DNA of 64,000 bases from Flavobacteriia bacterium. GTDB lineage: Bacteria; Bacteroidota; Bacteroidia; Flavobacteriales_D; Crocinitomicaceae. Under the pieces are notes generated by a model. That model saw nothing but the letters and a program-made list of their open reading frames with translations. It was not told the DNA's origin and ran no database searches. The stretch's first letter is position 1; each line of letters starts with the position of its first letter. Location: positions 86,044 through 150,043 of the forward strand of contig CANFHU010000006.1 of the NCBI GenBank assembly GCA_947446925.1, read 5' to 3'. Below, in pieces: positions 8,030-16,685 of the stretch. The position numbers and the translations under genes were made by a program.

Positions 8030-9817
8030 ATGATAGATACAAATAAAGCAATAAAAGGAGGGGAATTTTTAATAGCTAAAACCTTACCTTCCGCTATTTT
8101 TACACCAGAAGAATGGGAGGAAGAGCAGTTGATGATTGCGGAAATGTGTAATGATTTTATCGCACATGAAGTTACTCCCATACTCGATCGTATCGATGCA
8201 ATGGAACCTGGTCTAATGCAAGTTTTGTTAGATAAAGCAGGGGAACTCGGTTTGTTAGGTCTTTCGGTTCCAGAAGAATTTGGAGGGATGGGGGTAGATT
8301 TTAAAACTTCGTTACTTGCTACGGAATATTTAGGAAAAGGGCATTCTTTTTCGGTTGCTTACGGCGCGCATACAGGAATTGGATCATTACCACTTTTATA
8401 TTATGGTACCCAAGAACAAAAAACAAAGTATTCTCCTTTATTAGCATCAGGTGAATGGAAAGCAGCTTATTGTCTTACAGAACCTTCTGCTGGATCTGAT
8501 GCCAACTCAGGAAAAACAAAAGCTGTCCTATCGGAAGATGGTAGTCATTATGTATTAAACGGTCAGAAAATGTGGATTACCAATGGTGGTTTTGCAGATT
8601 TATTTACTGTTTTTGCAAAAATTGATAACGACGCAAATTTGACTGCTTTTTTAGTGGAGGCAAAAAGTGAAGGTATTTCACTAAATCCAGAAGAGAAAAA
8701 AATGGGAATCAAAGGTTCGTCAACCCGTCAAATCTTCTTTAATAACGTAAAAGTTCCAGTGGAAAACATGCTTTCTACGCGTGAAAATGGGTTTAAAATT
8801 GCTATTAATATTCTAAATATTGGGCGTATTAAATTATCTGCAGGCGTTTTGGGTGGTTCTAAAGAAACAATCTCCGATACGGTTGTGTATGCGAATGCAC
8901 GTGAACAATTTGGAAGATCTTTAGCAAAATATGGAGCAATTAAACATAAAGTTGCAGAACAAGTAATACGTACTTTTGTTTTAGAGTCCGCAACATACAG
9001 AGCAGGACAAAATATTGAAGATGCAATCAATCATTTGATTGAAGGGGGGATGACGAAAGGGCAAGCAACTTTGAAAGGTATCGAAGAGTTTGCTGCTGAA
9101 TGTGCTATTTTAAAGGTTGCTGCATCTGAATGTTTAGATTTTGTAGCAGATGAAGCAGTACAGATATATGGAGGTATGGGATATTCTTCTGAATCCGCTG
9201 TAGAAAGATCTTATAGAGATTCAAGAATTAATAGAATATTCGAAGGTACGAATGAAATAAATCGTATGCTTTCAGTAGACATGATATTGAAAAAAGGGTT
9301 GAAAGGCGAATTAGATTTGTTAGGTGCTGCTACAAAAGTTGCTGGTGAGTTAATGAGCATTCCTGATTTTGAAGATACAGAAGTGACAGTCTTGTCACAA
9401 CAATACGCGTTGTTAGAAGGTTTGAAGAAAACAATACTATTAGTTGCCGGTGCAGCTGTTCAAAAGTTGGCAACTTCATTAGGAAAAGAACAAGAAATTC
9501 TAATGAATATTGCGGATATGTTAATTCTTACCTATCAAGCGGAATCAGCCCTATTAAGAGTAGATAAAATTATTCAAAATAAAGGTGAAGAAAATTCTTT
9601 GGTACAATTAGCGATTGTGAAAACGTACTTTTATGATGCTGCCGATAAAATTGCTAAATCTGCAAAAGATGCATTAAACGCTTTTATGGAAGGGGATGAA
9701 TTACGTATGACATTGATGGGGGTAAGAAGATTTACGAAATTAGAACCTTTTAATTCAAAAGAAGCAAGACAAATAATTGCAAATTCAATCCTTGAAAAAG
9801 GAGGATATGAATTTTAA
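8030..9817 (+). CDS. Acyl-CoA dehydrogenase
   Basis: This FAD-dependent enzyme catalyses the first oxidation of fatty acyl-CoA to trans-2-enoyl-CoA. At 595 residues it is about 200 longer than short- and medium-chain enzymes, because of a C-terminal extension (about 430-595) as in very-long-chain/ACAD9-like members. Signature motifs are CLTEPSAGSDA (about 149-159), KMWITNGG, and GGMGYSSE followed by IFEGTNEINR, in which Glu405 is at the usual catalytic-base position. The gene lies 2 kb beyond the hydratase and thiolase genes, on the same strand but separated by the T9SS genes, and ends at its own terminator. Chain-length preference is inferred only from length. Confidence 0.93.
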   Translation: MIDTNKAIKGGEFLIAKTLPSAIFTPEEWEEEQLMIAEMCNDFIAHEVTPILDRIDAMEPGLMQVLLDKAGELGLLGLSVPEEFGGMGVDFKTSLLATEYLGKGHSFSVAYGAHTGIGSLPLLYYGTQEQKTKYSPLLASGEWKAAYCLTEPSAGSDANSGKTKAVLSEDGSHYVLNGQKMWITNGGFADLFTVFAKIDNDANLTAFLVEAKSEGISLNPEEKKMGIKGSSTRQIFFNNVKVPVENMLSTRENGFKIAINILNIGRIKLSAGVLGGSKETISDTVVYANAREQFGRSLAKYGAIKHKVAEQVIRTFVLESATYRAGQNIEDAINHLIEGGMTKGQATLKGIEEFAAECAILKVAASECLDFVADEAVQIYGGMGYSSESAVERSYRDSRINRIFEGTNEINRMLSVDMILKKGLKGELDLLGAATKVAGELMSIPDFEDTEVTVLSQQYALLEGLKKTILLVAGAAVQKLATSLGKEQEILMNIADMLILTYQAESALLRVDKIIQNKGEENSLVQLAIVKTYFYDAADKIAKSAKDALNAFMEGDELRMTLMGVRRFTKLEPFNSKEARQIIANSILEKGGYEF

Positions 9818-9844
9818 TTCTTGATATATTAATTAATTTTGTGA

Positions 9845-9873
9845 AAAGGGTTACATCGATGTAGCCCTTTTTT
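9845..9873 (+). terminator. Rho-independent terminator after the acyl-CoA dehydrogenase
   Basis: AAGGGTTACA, loop TCGA, TGTAGCCCTT (one G-U pair), followed by a T run. Confidence 0.85.
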
Positions 9874-9886
9874 AGTTTTTTATTTG

Positions 9887-10855
9887 ATGAAAAAAATTCT
9901 TATTATACAAACAGCATTTATTGGGGATGTTATTTTAGCTACTCCAGTAATAGCTGAAATATATAGATTGTGTCCAAATAGTAAGATAGATGTATTAGTC
10001 CGTAAAGGAAATGAAAGTTTGCTTTTGAATAATCCCACAGTAAATTCTGTTTATGTACTTGATAAGAAAAAAAATAAAATATCCGAACTGATACGATTAT
10101 TAAAATTGATAAGAGGAAACAAATACGATGAAATAATTAATTTACACCGTTATTTAAGTTCTGGAATTTTAACCTGTTTAGGTGCTGCAAATGAAACAAC
10201 TGGATTCAAATCTAATCCGTTGTCTTTCTTTTATTCAAGGAAGATTGAGCATTCATTGAACATAGAAAAACATGAAGTAAATCGAAATTTGGAGTGCATC
10301 TCACATATCGGTAAGACTCATTTTATTCGTCCTCTTCTTTATCCTTCTCCTCTAGATTTTGAAAAAGTGAAAGAGTATACAAATGAGGTTTATTTTTGTT
10401 TAGCGCCATCGTCTGTTTGGTTCACAAAAATGTTACCGGTTCAAAAATGGGTTGAATTAGTCAAAATACTTTCTGAAAAAGGTAAAGTTTATTTGTTGGG
10501 TGGTCCAAGTGATTTTTCGTTATGCGAATTAATTATTCAACAATCAAATATCAAATCTGTAGAAAATTTTGCTGGTAAATTTAGTTTTTTAGAATCTGCT
10601 GCTTTAATGAAAACTGCAAATCGTAATTTTGTAAATGATTCTGGACCATTACATATGTGTTCGGCAATGAATGCGCCAGTTACTGTATTTTTTTGTTCTA
10701 CAATTTTAGGATTTGGTTTTGGTCCGCTTAGTGAAGACGCTAAGGTTGTTGAAGTAGTAGGTTTAAATTGTAGACCTTGTGGGATTCATGGACATAAAGC
10801 ATGTCCGTTAGGACACTTTAAATGTGGTATTGAAATAGAATTAAATATTGATTAA
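9887..10855 (+). CDS. Glycosyltransferase family 9 (heptosyltransferase-like)
   Basis: This 322-residue GT-B enzyme resembles the ADP-heptose:LPS heptosyltransferases and is presumably cytoplasmic, adding a sugar to a lipopolysaccharide core or another glycolipid. Visible features are the N-terminal LIIQTAFIGDVILATP (about 5-20), the central CLAPSSVWFTKMLP region replacing the usual GAxWxTK motif, and the C-terminal FVNDSGPLHMCSAMNAPVTVFF (the D-SGxxH donor site, split here). A Cys-rich tail (NCRPCGIHGHKACPLG) is common in this family. The frame includes a TTG one codon upstream, but the ATG at 9887 is the natural start. The stop is 15 nt before apaG, so the two are probably co-transcribed. 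Confidence 0.85.
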   Translation: MKKILIIQTAFIGDVILATPVIAEIYRLCPNSKIDVLVRKGNESLLLNNPTVNSVYVLDKKKNKISELIRLLKLIRGNKYDEIINLHRYLSSGILTCLGAANETTGFKSNPLSFFYSRKIEHSLNIEKHEVNRNLECISHIGKTHFIRPLLYPSPLDFEKVKEYTNEVYFCLAPSSVWFTKMLPVQKWVELVKILSEKGKVYLLGGPSDFSLCELIIQQSNIKSVENFAGKFSFLESAALMKTANRNFVNDSGPLHMCSAMNAPVTVFFCSTILGFGFGPLSEDAKVVEVVGLNCRPCGIHGHKACPLGHFKCGIEIELNID

Positions 10856-10870
10856 TAAAATCAGGAATTT

Positions 10871-11257
10871 ATGTCAGTCGAAATTACAAATGGAATCAAA
10901 GTAAGTGTTGAATCTAGATTTAGCGAACGTTTTTCTACTATTGTGGAAAACAAATATATATATCAATATACCATTTCAATTACGAATAAAAGTAATTTTA
11001 GTGTGCAATTACTTAAACGAGAGTGGTTTATTTTTGATTCCTTGGATTTTCCTAGAATCGTAAGAGGTGAAGGAGTAATAGGTGAACAACCTATCATTGA
11101 GCCAGGAGACACGTTTTCATATTCGAGTTCCTGTGATCTTCAAAGTACATTAGGTAAAATGGAAGGGAATTACATTTTTCAGAACTTAGTAACCTCTGAA
11201 ATTCTGAAAGTGAAAATACCTACTTTTCAATTACTGTACCCAAACTTATTGAATTAA
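10871..11257 (+). CDS. apaG: ApaG domain protein
   Basis: The protein has 128 residues, the normal ApaG length, and forms an immunoglobulin-like beta-sandwich. In enterobacteria apaG mutants show Co2+ resistance and altered Mg2+ efflux; the biochemical function is unsettled. The conserved glycine-rich loop VRGEGVIGEQP (about 76-86) and the following EPGDTFSYSS and GKMEGNY segments are characteristic. It follows the GT9 gene closely; the downstream aldehyde dehydrogenase has its own promoter, which begins 17 nt after the apaG stop. Confidence 0.88.
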   Translation: MSVEITNGIKVSVESRFSERFSTIVENKYIYQYTISITNKSNFSVQLLKREWFIFDSLDFPRIVRGEGVIGEQPIIEPGDTFSYSSSCDLQSTLGKMEGNYIFQNLVTSEILKVKIPTFQLLYPNLLN

Positions 11258-11274
11258 GAAAGCGTAACCACAAC

Positions 11275-11304
11275 TTGTAAGTTGATAAACATTCATTAAA
11301 TTTG
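11275..11304 (+). promoter_or_regulatory. Promoter of the P5C dehydrogenase gene
   Basis: A -33 TTG (11275-11277), 19 nt spacer and TAAATTTG (11297-11304) fit the Bacteroidota consensus exactly. The start codon at 11319 leaves a leader of only about 8 nt. Confidence 0.75.
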
Positions 11305-11318
11305 AAAAAAAATAGATT

Positions 11319-12947
11319 ATGGCAAATGCAATATCAAAAGTACCTGTAGCGATTAACGAACCTGTTAAATCCTATGCTGCTAATTCTCCTGAAAGAACAG
11401 AATTATTAGCGATGTATGATAAAATGTATCAACAAGAACCGATAGATATACCGATGTATATAGGTTCTGAAAAGATATATACTTCCAATAAAAAGAATTT
11501 AACTTCTCCCCACGACCATAAAAAGGTTTTAGGTTATTACAATGCTGGTGAAGCAAAACATGTTGAAGAAGCAATAGAAAAGGCTTTGTCTGCTAAAGAT
11601 GCTTGGGCAACTTTACCATGGGAAGAAAGAGCAGCTGTATTTTTGAGAGCAGCAGATTTATTAGCGGGTCCATTTAGAGCTAAACTGAATGCAGCAACTA
11701 TGTTGGCACAATCTAAGAATGTTTTTCAAGCAGAAATTGATGCAGCATGTGAATTGATTGATTTTTTCCGATTCAATGTACAATACATGTCGGAAATATA
11801 CCGTGAACAACCAGAATCTTTACCTGGAATGTGGAATCGTTTACAATATAGACCTTTAGAGGGATTTGTTTTTGCATTAACTCCATTTAATTTTACATCG
11901 ATTGCAGCGAATTTATCAGCTGCACCGGCGATGATGGGGAATGTTGTTGTTTGGAAACCAGCAGAGACACAAATTTATTCAGCGCAAGTTATAATGGAAT
12001 TGTTTCAAGCTGCAGGATTACCAGATGGTGTTATCAATATGGTTACTGTGAGTGGTGAAATTGCGGGCGATGTTATTTTTAAACACAAAGATTTTGCTGG
12101 AATTCATTTTACTGGATCTACAGCAGTGTTTAGAAGTTTATGGAAAACAATTGCTAACAATATTGAAAATTATAGAAGTTATCCTCGAATAGTTGGAGAA
12201 ACTGGTGGAAAAGATTTTGTGATGGTACATAAATCTGCGAATGCTAAGGAGGTAGCTACAGCATTGACGAGAGGTGCTTTTGAATTTCAAGGTCAAAAAT
12301 GCTCTGCCGCTTCTAGGGCTTATGTTCCATCCAATTTATGGGGAGATGTAAAACAAATATTAGTTGAGCAATTAGGTTCTATAAAAATGGGGACACCAGC
12401 AGATACGTCTAATTTTGTTAATGCAGTTATTAGTGAACGTTCTTTTGATAAAATTGCAAGTTATATTGATTTTGCAAAACAAGCTGCAGATGCAGAAATC
12501 ATAGCCGGCGGTAAATACGATAAATCAGTAGGGTATTTTATCGAGCCAACGGTGATTGTTACCACAAATCCGAAATTCAAATCGATGGTGGAAGAAATTT
12601 TCGGCCCAGTATTGACAATTTTTGTTTACAATCAAGATGCATATGAAGAAACTTTAAAAATTGTTGATACTACTTCTGAATATGCTTTAACAGGTTCGAT
12701 AATTGCAAATGACCGATATGCAATACAGAAAGCGTTAATTGCTTTAGAGAATAGTGCTGGAAATTTTTATGTGAATGATAAGCCAACCGGAGCTGTTGTA
12801 GGTCAACAACCTTTTGGAGGTGCTAGAGGTTCTGGTACAAATGATAAAGCAGGTGCACCATTAAATTTATTACGATGGGTTTCTGCACGAACAATCAAAG
12901 AAACATTTATTCCTGCAAATGATTATAGATATCCATTTTTAGGGTAG
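11319..12947 (+). CDS. pruA: L-glutamate gamma-semialdehyde (1-pyrroline-5-carboxylate) dehydrogenase
   Basis: This NAD-dependent aldehyde dehydrogenase oxidises glutamate semialdehyde/P5C to glutamate, the second step of proline degradation. The 542 residues match monofunctional P5C dehydrogenases. Glu294 in GETGGKDF and the nucleophile Cys328 in GQKCSAASR are the catalytic pair; the cofactor-binding HFTGSTAVF and the C-terminal GQQPFGGARGSGTNDKAG are typical of the subfamily. No proline dehydrogenase is in the window, so the first step must be encoded elsewhere. The gene is monocistronic, with its own promoter and a shared convergent terminator. Confidence 0.94.
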   Translation: MANAISKVPVAINEPVKSYAANSPERTELLAMYDKMYQQEPIDIPMYIGSEKIYTSNKKNLTSPHDHKKVLGYYNAGEAKHVEEAIEKALSAKDAWATLPWEERAAVFLRAADLLAGPFRAKLNAATMLAQSKNVFQAEIDAACELIDFFRFNVQYMSEIYREQPESLPGMWNRLQYRPLEGFVFALTPFNFTSIAANLSAAPAMMGNVVVWKPAETQIYSAQVIMELFQAAGLPDGVINMVTVSGEIAGDVIFKHKDFAGIHFTGSTAVFRSLWKTIANNIENYRSYPRIVGETGGKDFVMVHKSANAKEVATALTRGAFEFQGQKCSAASRAYVPSNLWGDVKQILVEQLGSIKMGTPADTSNFVNAVISERSFDKIASYIDFAKQAADAEIIAGGKYDKSVGYFIEPTVIVTTNPKFKSMVEEIFGPVLTIFVYNQDAYEETLKIVDTTSEYALTGSIIANDRYAIQKALIALENSAGNFYVNDKPTGAVVGQQPFGGARGSGTNDKAGAPLNLLRWVSARTIKETFIPANDYRYPFLG

Positions 12948-12956
12948 AACGATACA

Positions 12957-13006
12957 ATATCACATAAAAAAACCAGAGTGAAAACTCTGGTTTTTTTATG
13001 TGATAT
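12957..13006. terminator. Bidirectional terminator, perfect 23-bp inverted repeat
   Basis: Arms 12957-12979 and 12984-13006 are perfectly complementary around a GAAA tetraloop. The core CCAGAGT/ACTCTGG is flanked by A7 and T7, so it works for pruA and for the convergent T9SS gene. The outer ATATCACAT/ATGTGATAT pairing lengthens it beyond a typical terminator. Confidence 0.92.
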
Positions 13007-13010
13007 AAAA

Positions 13011-14717
13011 TTATATTTTGTGTATTTTATAGGTATAACTATTAGTTCCAGAAGTTAATTGAACAAAATAGATTCCTGGTATTAATTCGTTAGTATTTAA
13101 AATTTCAAAAGTTTGGCCTTGTGATAATTGTTTCGTTTGAATCGTTTGACCAGTTAATGTTGTAATAGATAATGAACCACTCTCAAGTAATTGGTCAAAA
13201 GTTACGTGTAAATTATCCGAAACAGGATTCGGATATACTTGAATATTTAAGGAGTTTTCGGTAATAGACGATTGAATTTCATAAAAATATACATCGCTTT
13301 CTTTGAATAGTAAAGATTTATAGATAAAAATATCATTTGTTCCAGCACTTGTATTCGATTTTGAATCCTCCAATGATATACTCCCGCTATACGATCCAGA
13401 AATAAAGACATTATTCATTGTATCTGCTTTAATGGCAGAACCGTAATCAGAACCAGAACCAGCAAATTGTTTTACTAAGAATTTTCCATCTTTGTCCAAT
13501 TTAATTTTTCCTTGTTGGTCAAATTTAATGCAAAACGCATTTGCACTACCTGATGATCCTAATGGTTTCCCTAAAAAATCAGTAGTAGTTCCAACTGAAT
13601 TATTAAAAGTGCCTGATAAATAGATGTTATTGTATTTATCGATTTCTAATTGTCTTGAATTATCGTCTTTGTCGTTACCTATTTGCTTTATCCAAAGTAA
13701 TTTACCATTTAAATCATATTTTCCAATAAAGATGTCTTTACTTCCAGCACTTTTTAAATTAGAAATTCCAATAGTTGAAAAGTCAAAATCAACCGTTTGA
13801 GATGTTGAACTGATGTACCCAGATACATACATCTCATTTCCTTTAATTACTATAGTATTTGCCTCATCTGCTGCAGTACTTCCTGTTTTTTTAACCCAAA
13901 TAAACTCGCCTTTTGCATTTAATTTTTGTATAAAAATATCAGCGACAGAATTAAAAGTGGTTGATAGTAATGAATCTTTTATACTTGAAGGATTAAAATC
14001 TACGTTAGTTCCAAATAATCCGCCAACATTGTATAGATTACCAAGTGAATCTGTAGTAATTGAATTACTTACTACACTACCTTTAGTACCAAAAGTTTTA
14101 GTCCAAGTTACATTTCCATCAAAATCACGTCTTTGGATAAACATAGTATTAGTATAACTTACATTTTCCAATTTACCAGTAATTTCACCGGATAAATAGA
14201 TTCCATCATTATTTATTGATAAACTTCTTGCTCTAGAATATAAGGAGTCACCAATTGATTTTACCCATACAAAATTCCCTAGAGTGTCCATTTTTGCAAT
14301 AAAAATTATACGTTTTGCTTTAGTAGAAGGAGCTATTCTTACGACTCCAAAATCTACAGTATCTTCTATAGTACCTGTGATGTAGATGGATCCTTTGTGA
14401 TAAATCATCGCATTAGGACGATCATTTCCTTTGCCACCGATTTTTTTGGAGCGAATATAGTTTCCTTTTTTAGTTCTTTTTTGCAAAAAGATATCGTCCT
14501 TGCCGGTTGATGTAAGTTTATCCGATCCTCCATCATTTCTGAATTCTCCGTTTCCTGAAAAACTCCCAAGTATGTATAAATTTGCTTGATTGTCAACTGC
14601 TAACGCAGCACACGTATCCGCGCTAGATCCTCCAATAGATGTACTCCAACCGTAAAATTGAGCGGACGCAGAAATAGAAACTGAAATTAAAATAAATGAT
14701 AATAAAATTTTAAGCAT
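13011..14717 (-). CDS. Secreted T9SS sorting-domain beta-propeller protein (SBBP-like repeats)
   Basis: This exported protein has 568 residues. A signal peptide (about 1-19, ending ISASAQ) is followed by about eight repeats of roughly 50 residues, each with a pattern such as D-x-x-GNLYILGSF or NNDGIYLSGEI plus a Trp-Val-Lys strand (WVKSIGD, WVKKTGS, WIKQIGN). This matches the SBBP (seven-bladed beta-propeller-like) repeats seen in many Bacteroidota secreted proteins. The C-terminal T9SS domain starts VYPNPVSDNL (about 495) and ends in YKIHKI. It is monocistronic and convergent with pruA. A near-match to the -7 element (TATCTTTA) lies about 30 nt upstream of the ATG. Function unknown. Confidence 0.85.
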   Translation of the reverse strand: MLKILLSFILISVSISASAQFYGWSTSIGGSSADTCAALAVDNQANLYILGSFSGNGEFRNDGGSDKLTSTGKDDIFLQKRTKKGNYIRSKKIGGKGNDRPNAMIYHKGSIYITGTIEDTVDFGVVRIAPSTKAKRIIFIAKMDTLGNFVWVKSIGDSLYSRARSLSINNDGIYLSGEITGKLENVSYTNTMFIQRRDFDGNVTWTKTFGTKGSVVSNSITTDSLGNLYNVGGLFGTNVDFNPSSIKDSLLSTTFNSVADIFIQKLNAKGEFIWVKKTGSTAADEANTIVIKGNEMYVSGYISSTSQTVDFDFSTIGISNLKSAGSKDIFIGKYDLNGKLLWIKQIGNDKDDNSRQLEIDKYNNIYLSGTFNNSVGTTTDFLGKPLGSSGSANAFCIKFDQQGKIKLDKDGKFLVKQFAGSGSDYGSAIKADTMNNVFISGSYSGSISLEDSKSNTSAGTNDIFIYKSLLFKESDVYFYEIQSSITENSLNIQVYPNPVSDNLHVTFDQLLESGSLSITTLTGQTIQTKQLSQGQTFEILNTNELIPGIYFVQLTSGTNSYTYKIHKI

Positions 14718-14783
14718 AATGAAAAGTATTGATTTTGTATTAAAGATAATAAATAAAGTTAATATAAGCCAATCTAGGCAGTA

Positions 14784-16553
14784 TTAATTCTTGGTCAATT
14801 TTTCCATCGGAATTAATATGTTTTTTCCTGGGTACAGATTCGTAAAATCTTGCATTATTCGCTTGGTTTTGTTAGAACTCCAAGAATGACTAGGGAAAAC
14901 AAAATAATTTGTCGTATTTGACTTTATTATTTGAAAATTAGGATATTCTGAATGTATATATTTAAAATTCATTTTATTGTTGTTTAATCGAACATAAAAT
15001 ATATGGGTAGAAATTATGAAACTAAAAAACAAAGCAAGGTAAGTCAATTTAATCTTTTTTTGAATTAATGAGATAAACAACAAACCTATAATAGCATATA
15101 AAATTAAAATTGTCAATTTGTTCATGCTAAAACCTTTAGCAGTTGCAAAAGGGAGTTGACTAAAAAAGTTAACAATCACTAACATACAAGTCATCGTTTT
15201 TTGGAGTATGATACCTAGGATAAGTTTTATTGGGGTAATCCAAAAAAAAGAAAATAATAATATGCCAAGTAGTAGTATTACAAATGAAAAAGCCATCAAT
15301 GCAATATTTGTAAGTATAAAGTAATTAGGGAATTGATGAAAATAAAAAATGGTTAAAGGGATAGTAGTTATTTGAGCAGCTATACCTACCATCGTACCTT
15401 CAATGATCAGTTGTATTATTCTGAATGGTGAAATAATAACATTTTTTAAAAAAGGATAGAATAAATATATCCCTAACATAGCTGTATACGAAAGTTGAAA
15501 ACCAATATCGTATAGATAGATTGGTTTCCAACTTAAGATTATAAAAGCAGAAAAAGCGAGAAGGTTCAATTCAGAATTTTCTTTTCCTTTCATTTTCCCA
15601 ATAAGTAAAAAACTAAACATGATAACGGAACGAATGACAGATGGCGAAAAACCTGTAATTAGTGCGTATACCCAAACAATGCATAGTGAGAATAGAATGG
15701 CTTGATTTTTGGTTATCCACTTTTCAAAAAAATGAAAAATGCGCAGCATAATTTGCAGTAAAATTCCTATATGTAATCCAGAAACAGCTAAAATATGCAT
15801 TGCTCCAGTATCACTAAATCCTTGTGTTGTTTCTTTTGTTAATAGATTTCGTTCTCCTAATATTAATGCATTTGCCAAGGCAAGTTCTTGTCCAGAGAGC
15901 ACTGATTTTAATATTTCAGTGAGTTTTTTTCGGAAGTAGGTACTGGATAAATATGTTTGTTTTCCTTGATTTAATAGTTGAATATTTGATTCGTTATTGA
16001 TGAATCCAATTTCGTTTATCTCTTTATTTTTCCAATAATATTCGCTGTCAAATTCACCAGGGTATCCTAAATTCCGAATTTGTTGAAAATTACAATGAAA
16101 AACAATTGTGTTATTTTCATTTAAAGGTGAATTTTTGTGGTTGTTTTTTATAAATAGCAGTTTTTTGCTGGGGATAAGTGTTGTTTTACTTTGTTTAATT
16201 GGTTTACATAATACTATGTATTTTATATATCCCGATTTTGTAACGGAAGCTTCTTGAATAGTGCCAAAGTACTTTGAATTAGTAGTCTGTTTTTTTTGTG
16301 AAGAGTTATAGTTCATTTTATCGATAGTCGTAATGCAATTACCAAGCATGAAAAAGCATGAAAAAAGCAAGATAGATCGAATAAAAGTTTTAGTAATTAA
16401 GTTATTTGTTTTAAAAACAAATAGCAGTAGTAATAGATTAAAAACACATAAGGGAAATCCAATTAAAAGGGGAAGTTGAACAATTTTAGATGAAGTAATT
16501 CCTAAAATAAATGGAGTTATTAACCAAATAAATGGAATTTTATAAAATTTCAT
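14784..16553 (-). CDS. ComEC/Rec2-family DNA-uptake channel protein, without MBL domain
   Basis: This inner-membrane protein of 589 residues is related to ComEC, which passes single-stranded DNA into the cytoplasm during natural transformation. N-terminal membrane helices are followed by a DUF4131/OB-like region (about 85-195), then the Competence domain with the hallmark GERNLLTK and SDTGAMHILAVSGLHIG (about 255) and eight or so further membrane helices to about 530. Only about 50 residues follow the last helix, so the C-terminal metallo-beta-lactamase nuclease domain of B. subtilis ComEC is absent. No other competence gene is adjacent. It is divergent from thrS. Confidence 0.85.
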   Translation of the reverse strand: MKFYKIPFIWLITPFILGITSSKIVQLPLLIGFPLCVFNLLLLLFVFKTNNLITKTFIRSILLFSCFFMLGNCITTIDKMNYNSSQKKQTTNSKYFGTIQEASVTKSGYIKYIVLCKPIKQSKTTLIPSKKLLFIKNNHKNSPLNENNTIVFHCNFQQIRNLGYPGEFDSEYYWKNKEINEIGFINNESNIQLLNQGKQTYLSSTYFRKKLTEILKSVLSGQELALANALILGERNLLTKETTQGFSDTGAMHILAVSGLHIGILLQIMLRIFHFFEKWITKNQAILFSLCIVWVYALITGFSPSVIRSVIMFSFLLIGKMKGKENSELNLLAFSAFIILSWKPIYLYDIGFQLSYTAMLGIYLFYPFLKNVIISPFRIIQLIIEGTMVGIAAQITTIPLTIFYFHQFPNYFILTNIALMAFSFVILLLGILLFSFFWITPIKLILGIILQKTMTCMLVIVNFFSQLPFATAKGFSMNKLTILILYAIIGLLFISLIQKKIKLTYLALFFSFIISTHIFYVRLNNNKMNFKYIHSEYPNFQIIKSNTTNYFVFPSHSWSSNKTKRIMQDFTNLYPGKNILIPMEKLTKN

Positions 16554-16636
16554 TTCGTGTGTTTTTAAAAGTTTACAAAAATCCTAATAAAAAATGTTTT
16601 TCTAGTGTTTATTACATGATTTTTCCATGTTTTCGG

Positions 16637-16667
16637 TTGATTTAACAGTAGTTTAAGTGTATATTTG
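16637..16667 (+). promoter_or_regulatory. Promoter of the thrS-infC-rpmI-rplT operon
   Basis: TTG (16637-16639), 20 nt, TATATTTG (16660-16667). The predicted transcription start near 16674 excludes the in-frame TTG at 16665, which overlaps the -7 element, and supports ATG 16686 as the thrS start, with a leader of about 12 nt. Confidence 0.75.
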
Positions 16668-16685
16668 CTTTCAAAATTGAATAAA

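Noticed and set aside
13813..14157. Plus-strand frame of 114 codons inside the T9SS beta-propeller gene
   Set aside because: It is antisense to a well-supported coding region with repeated SBBP motifs and has no family features.
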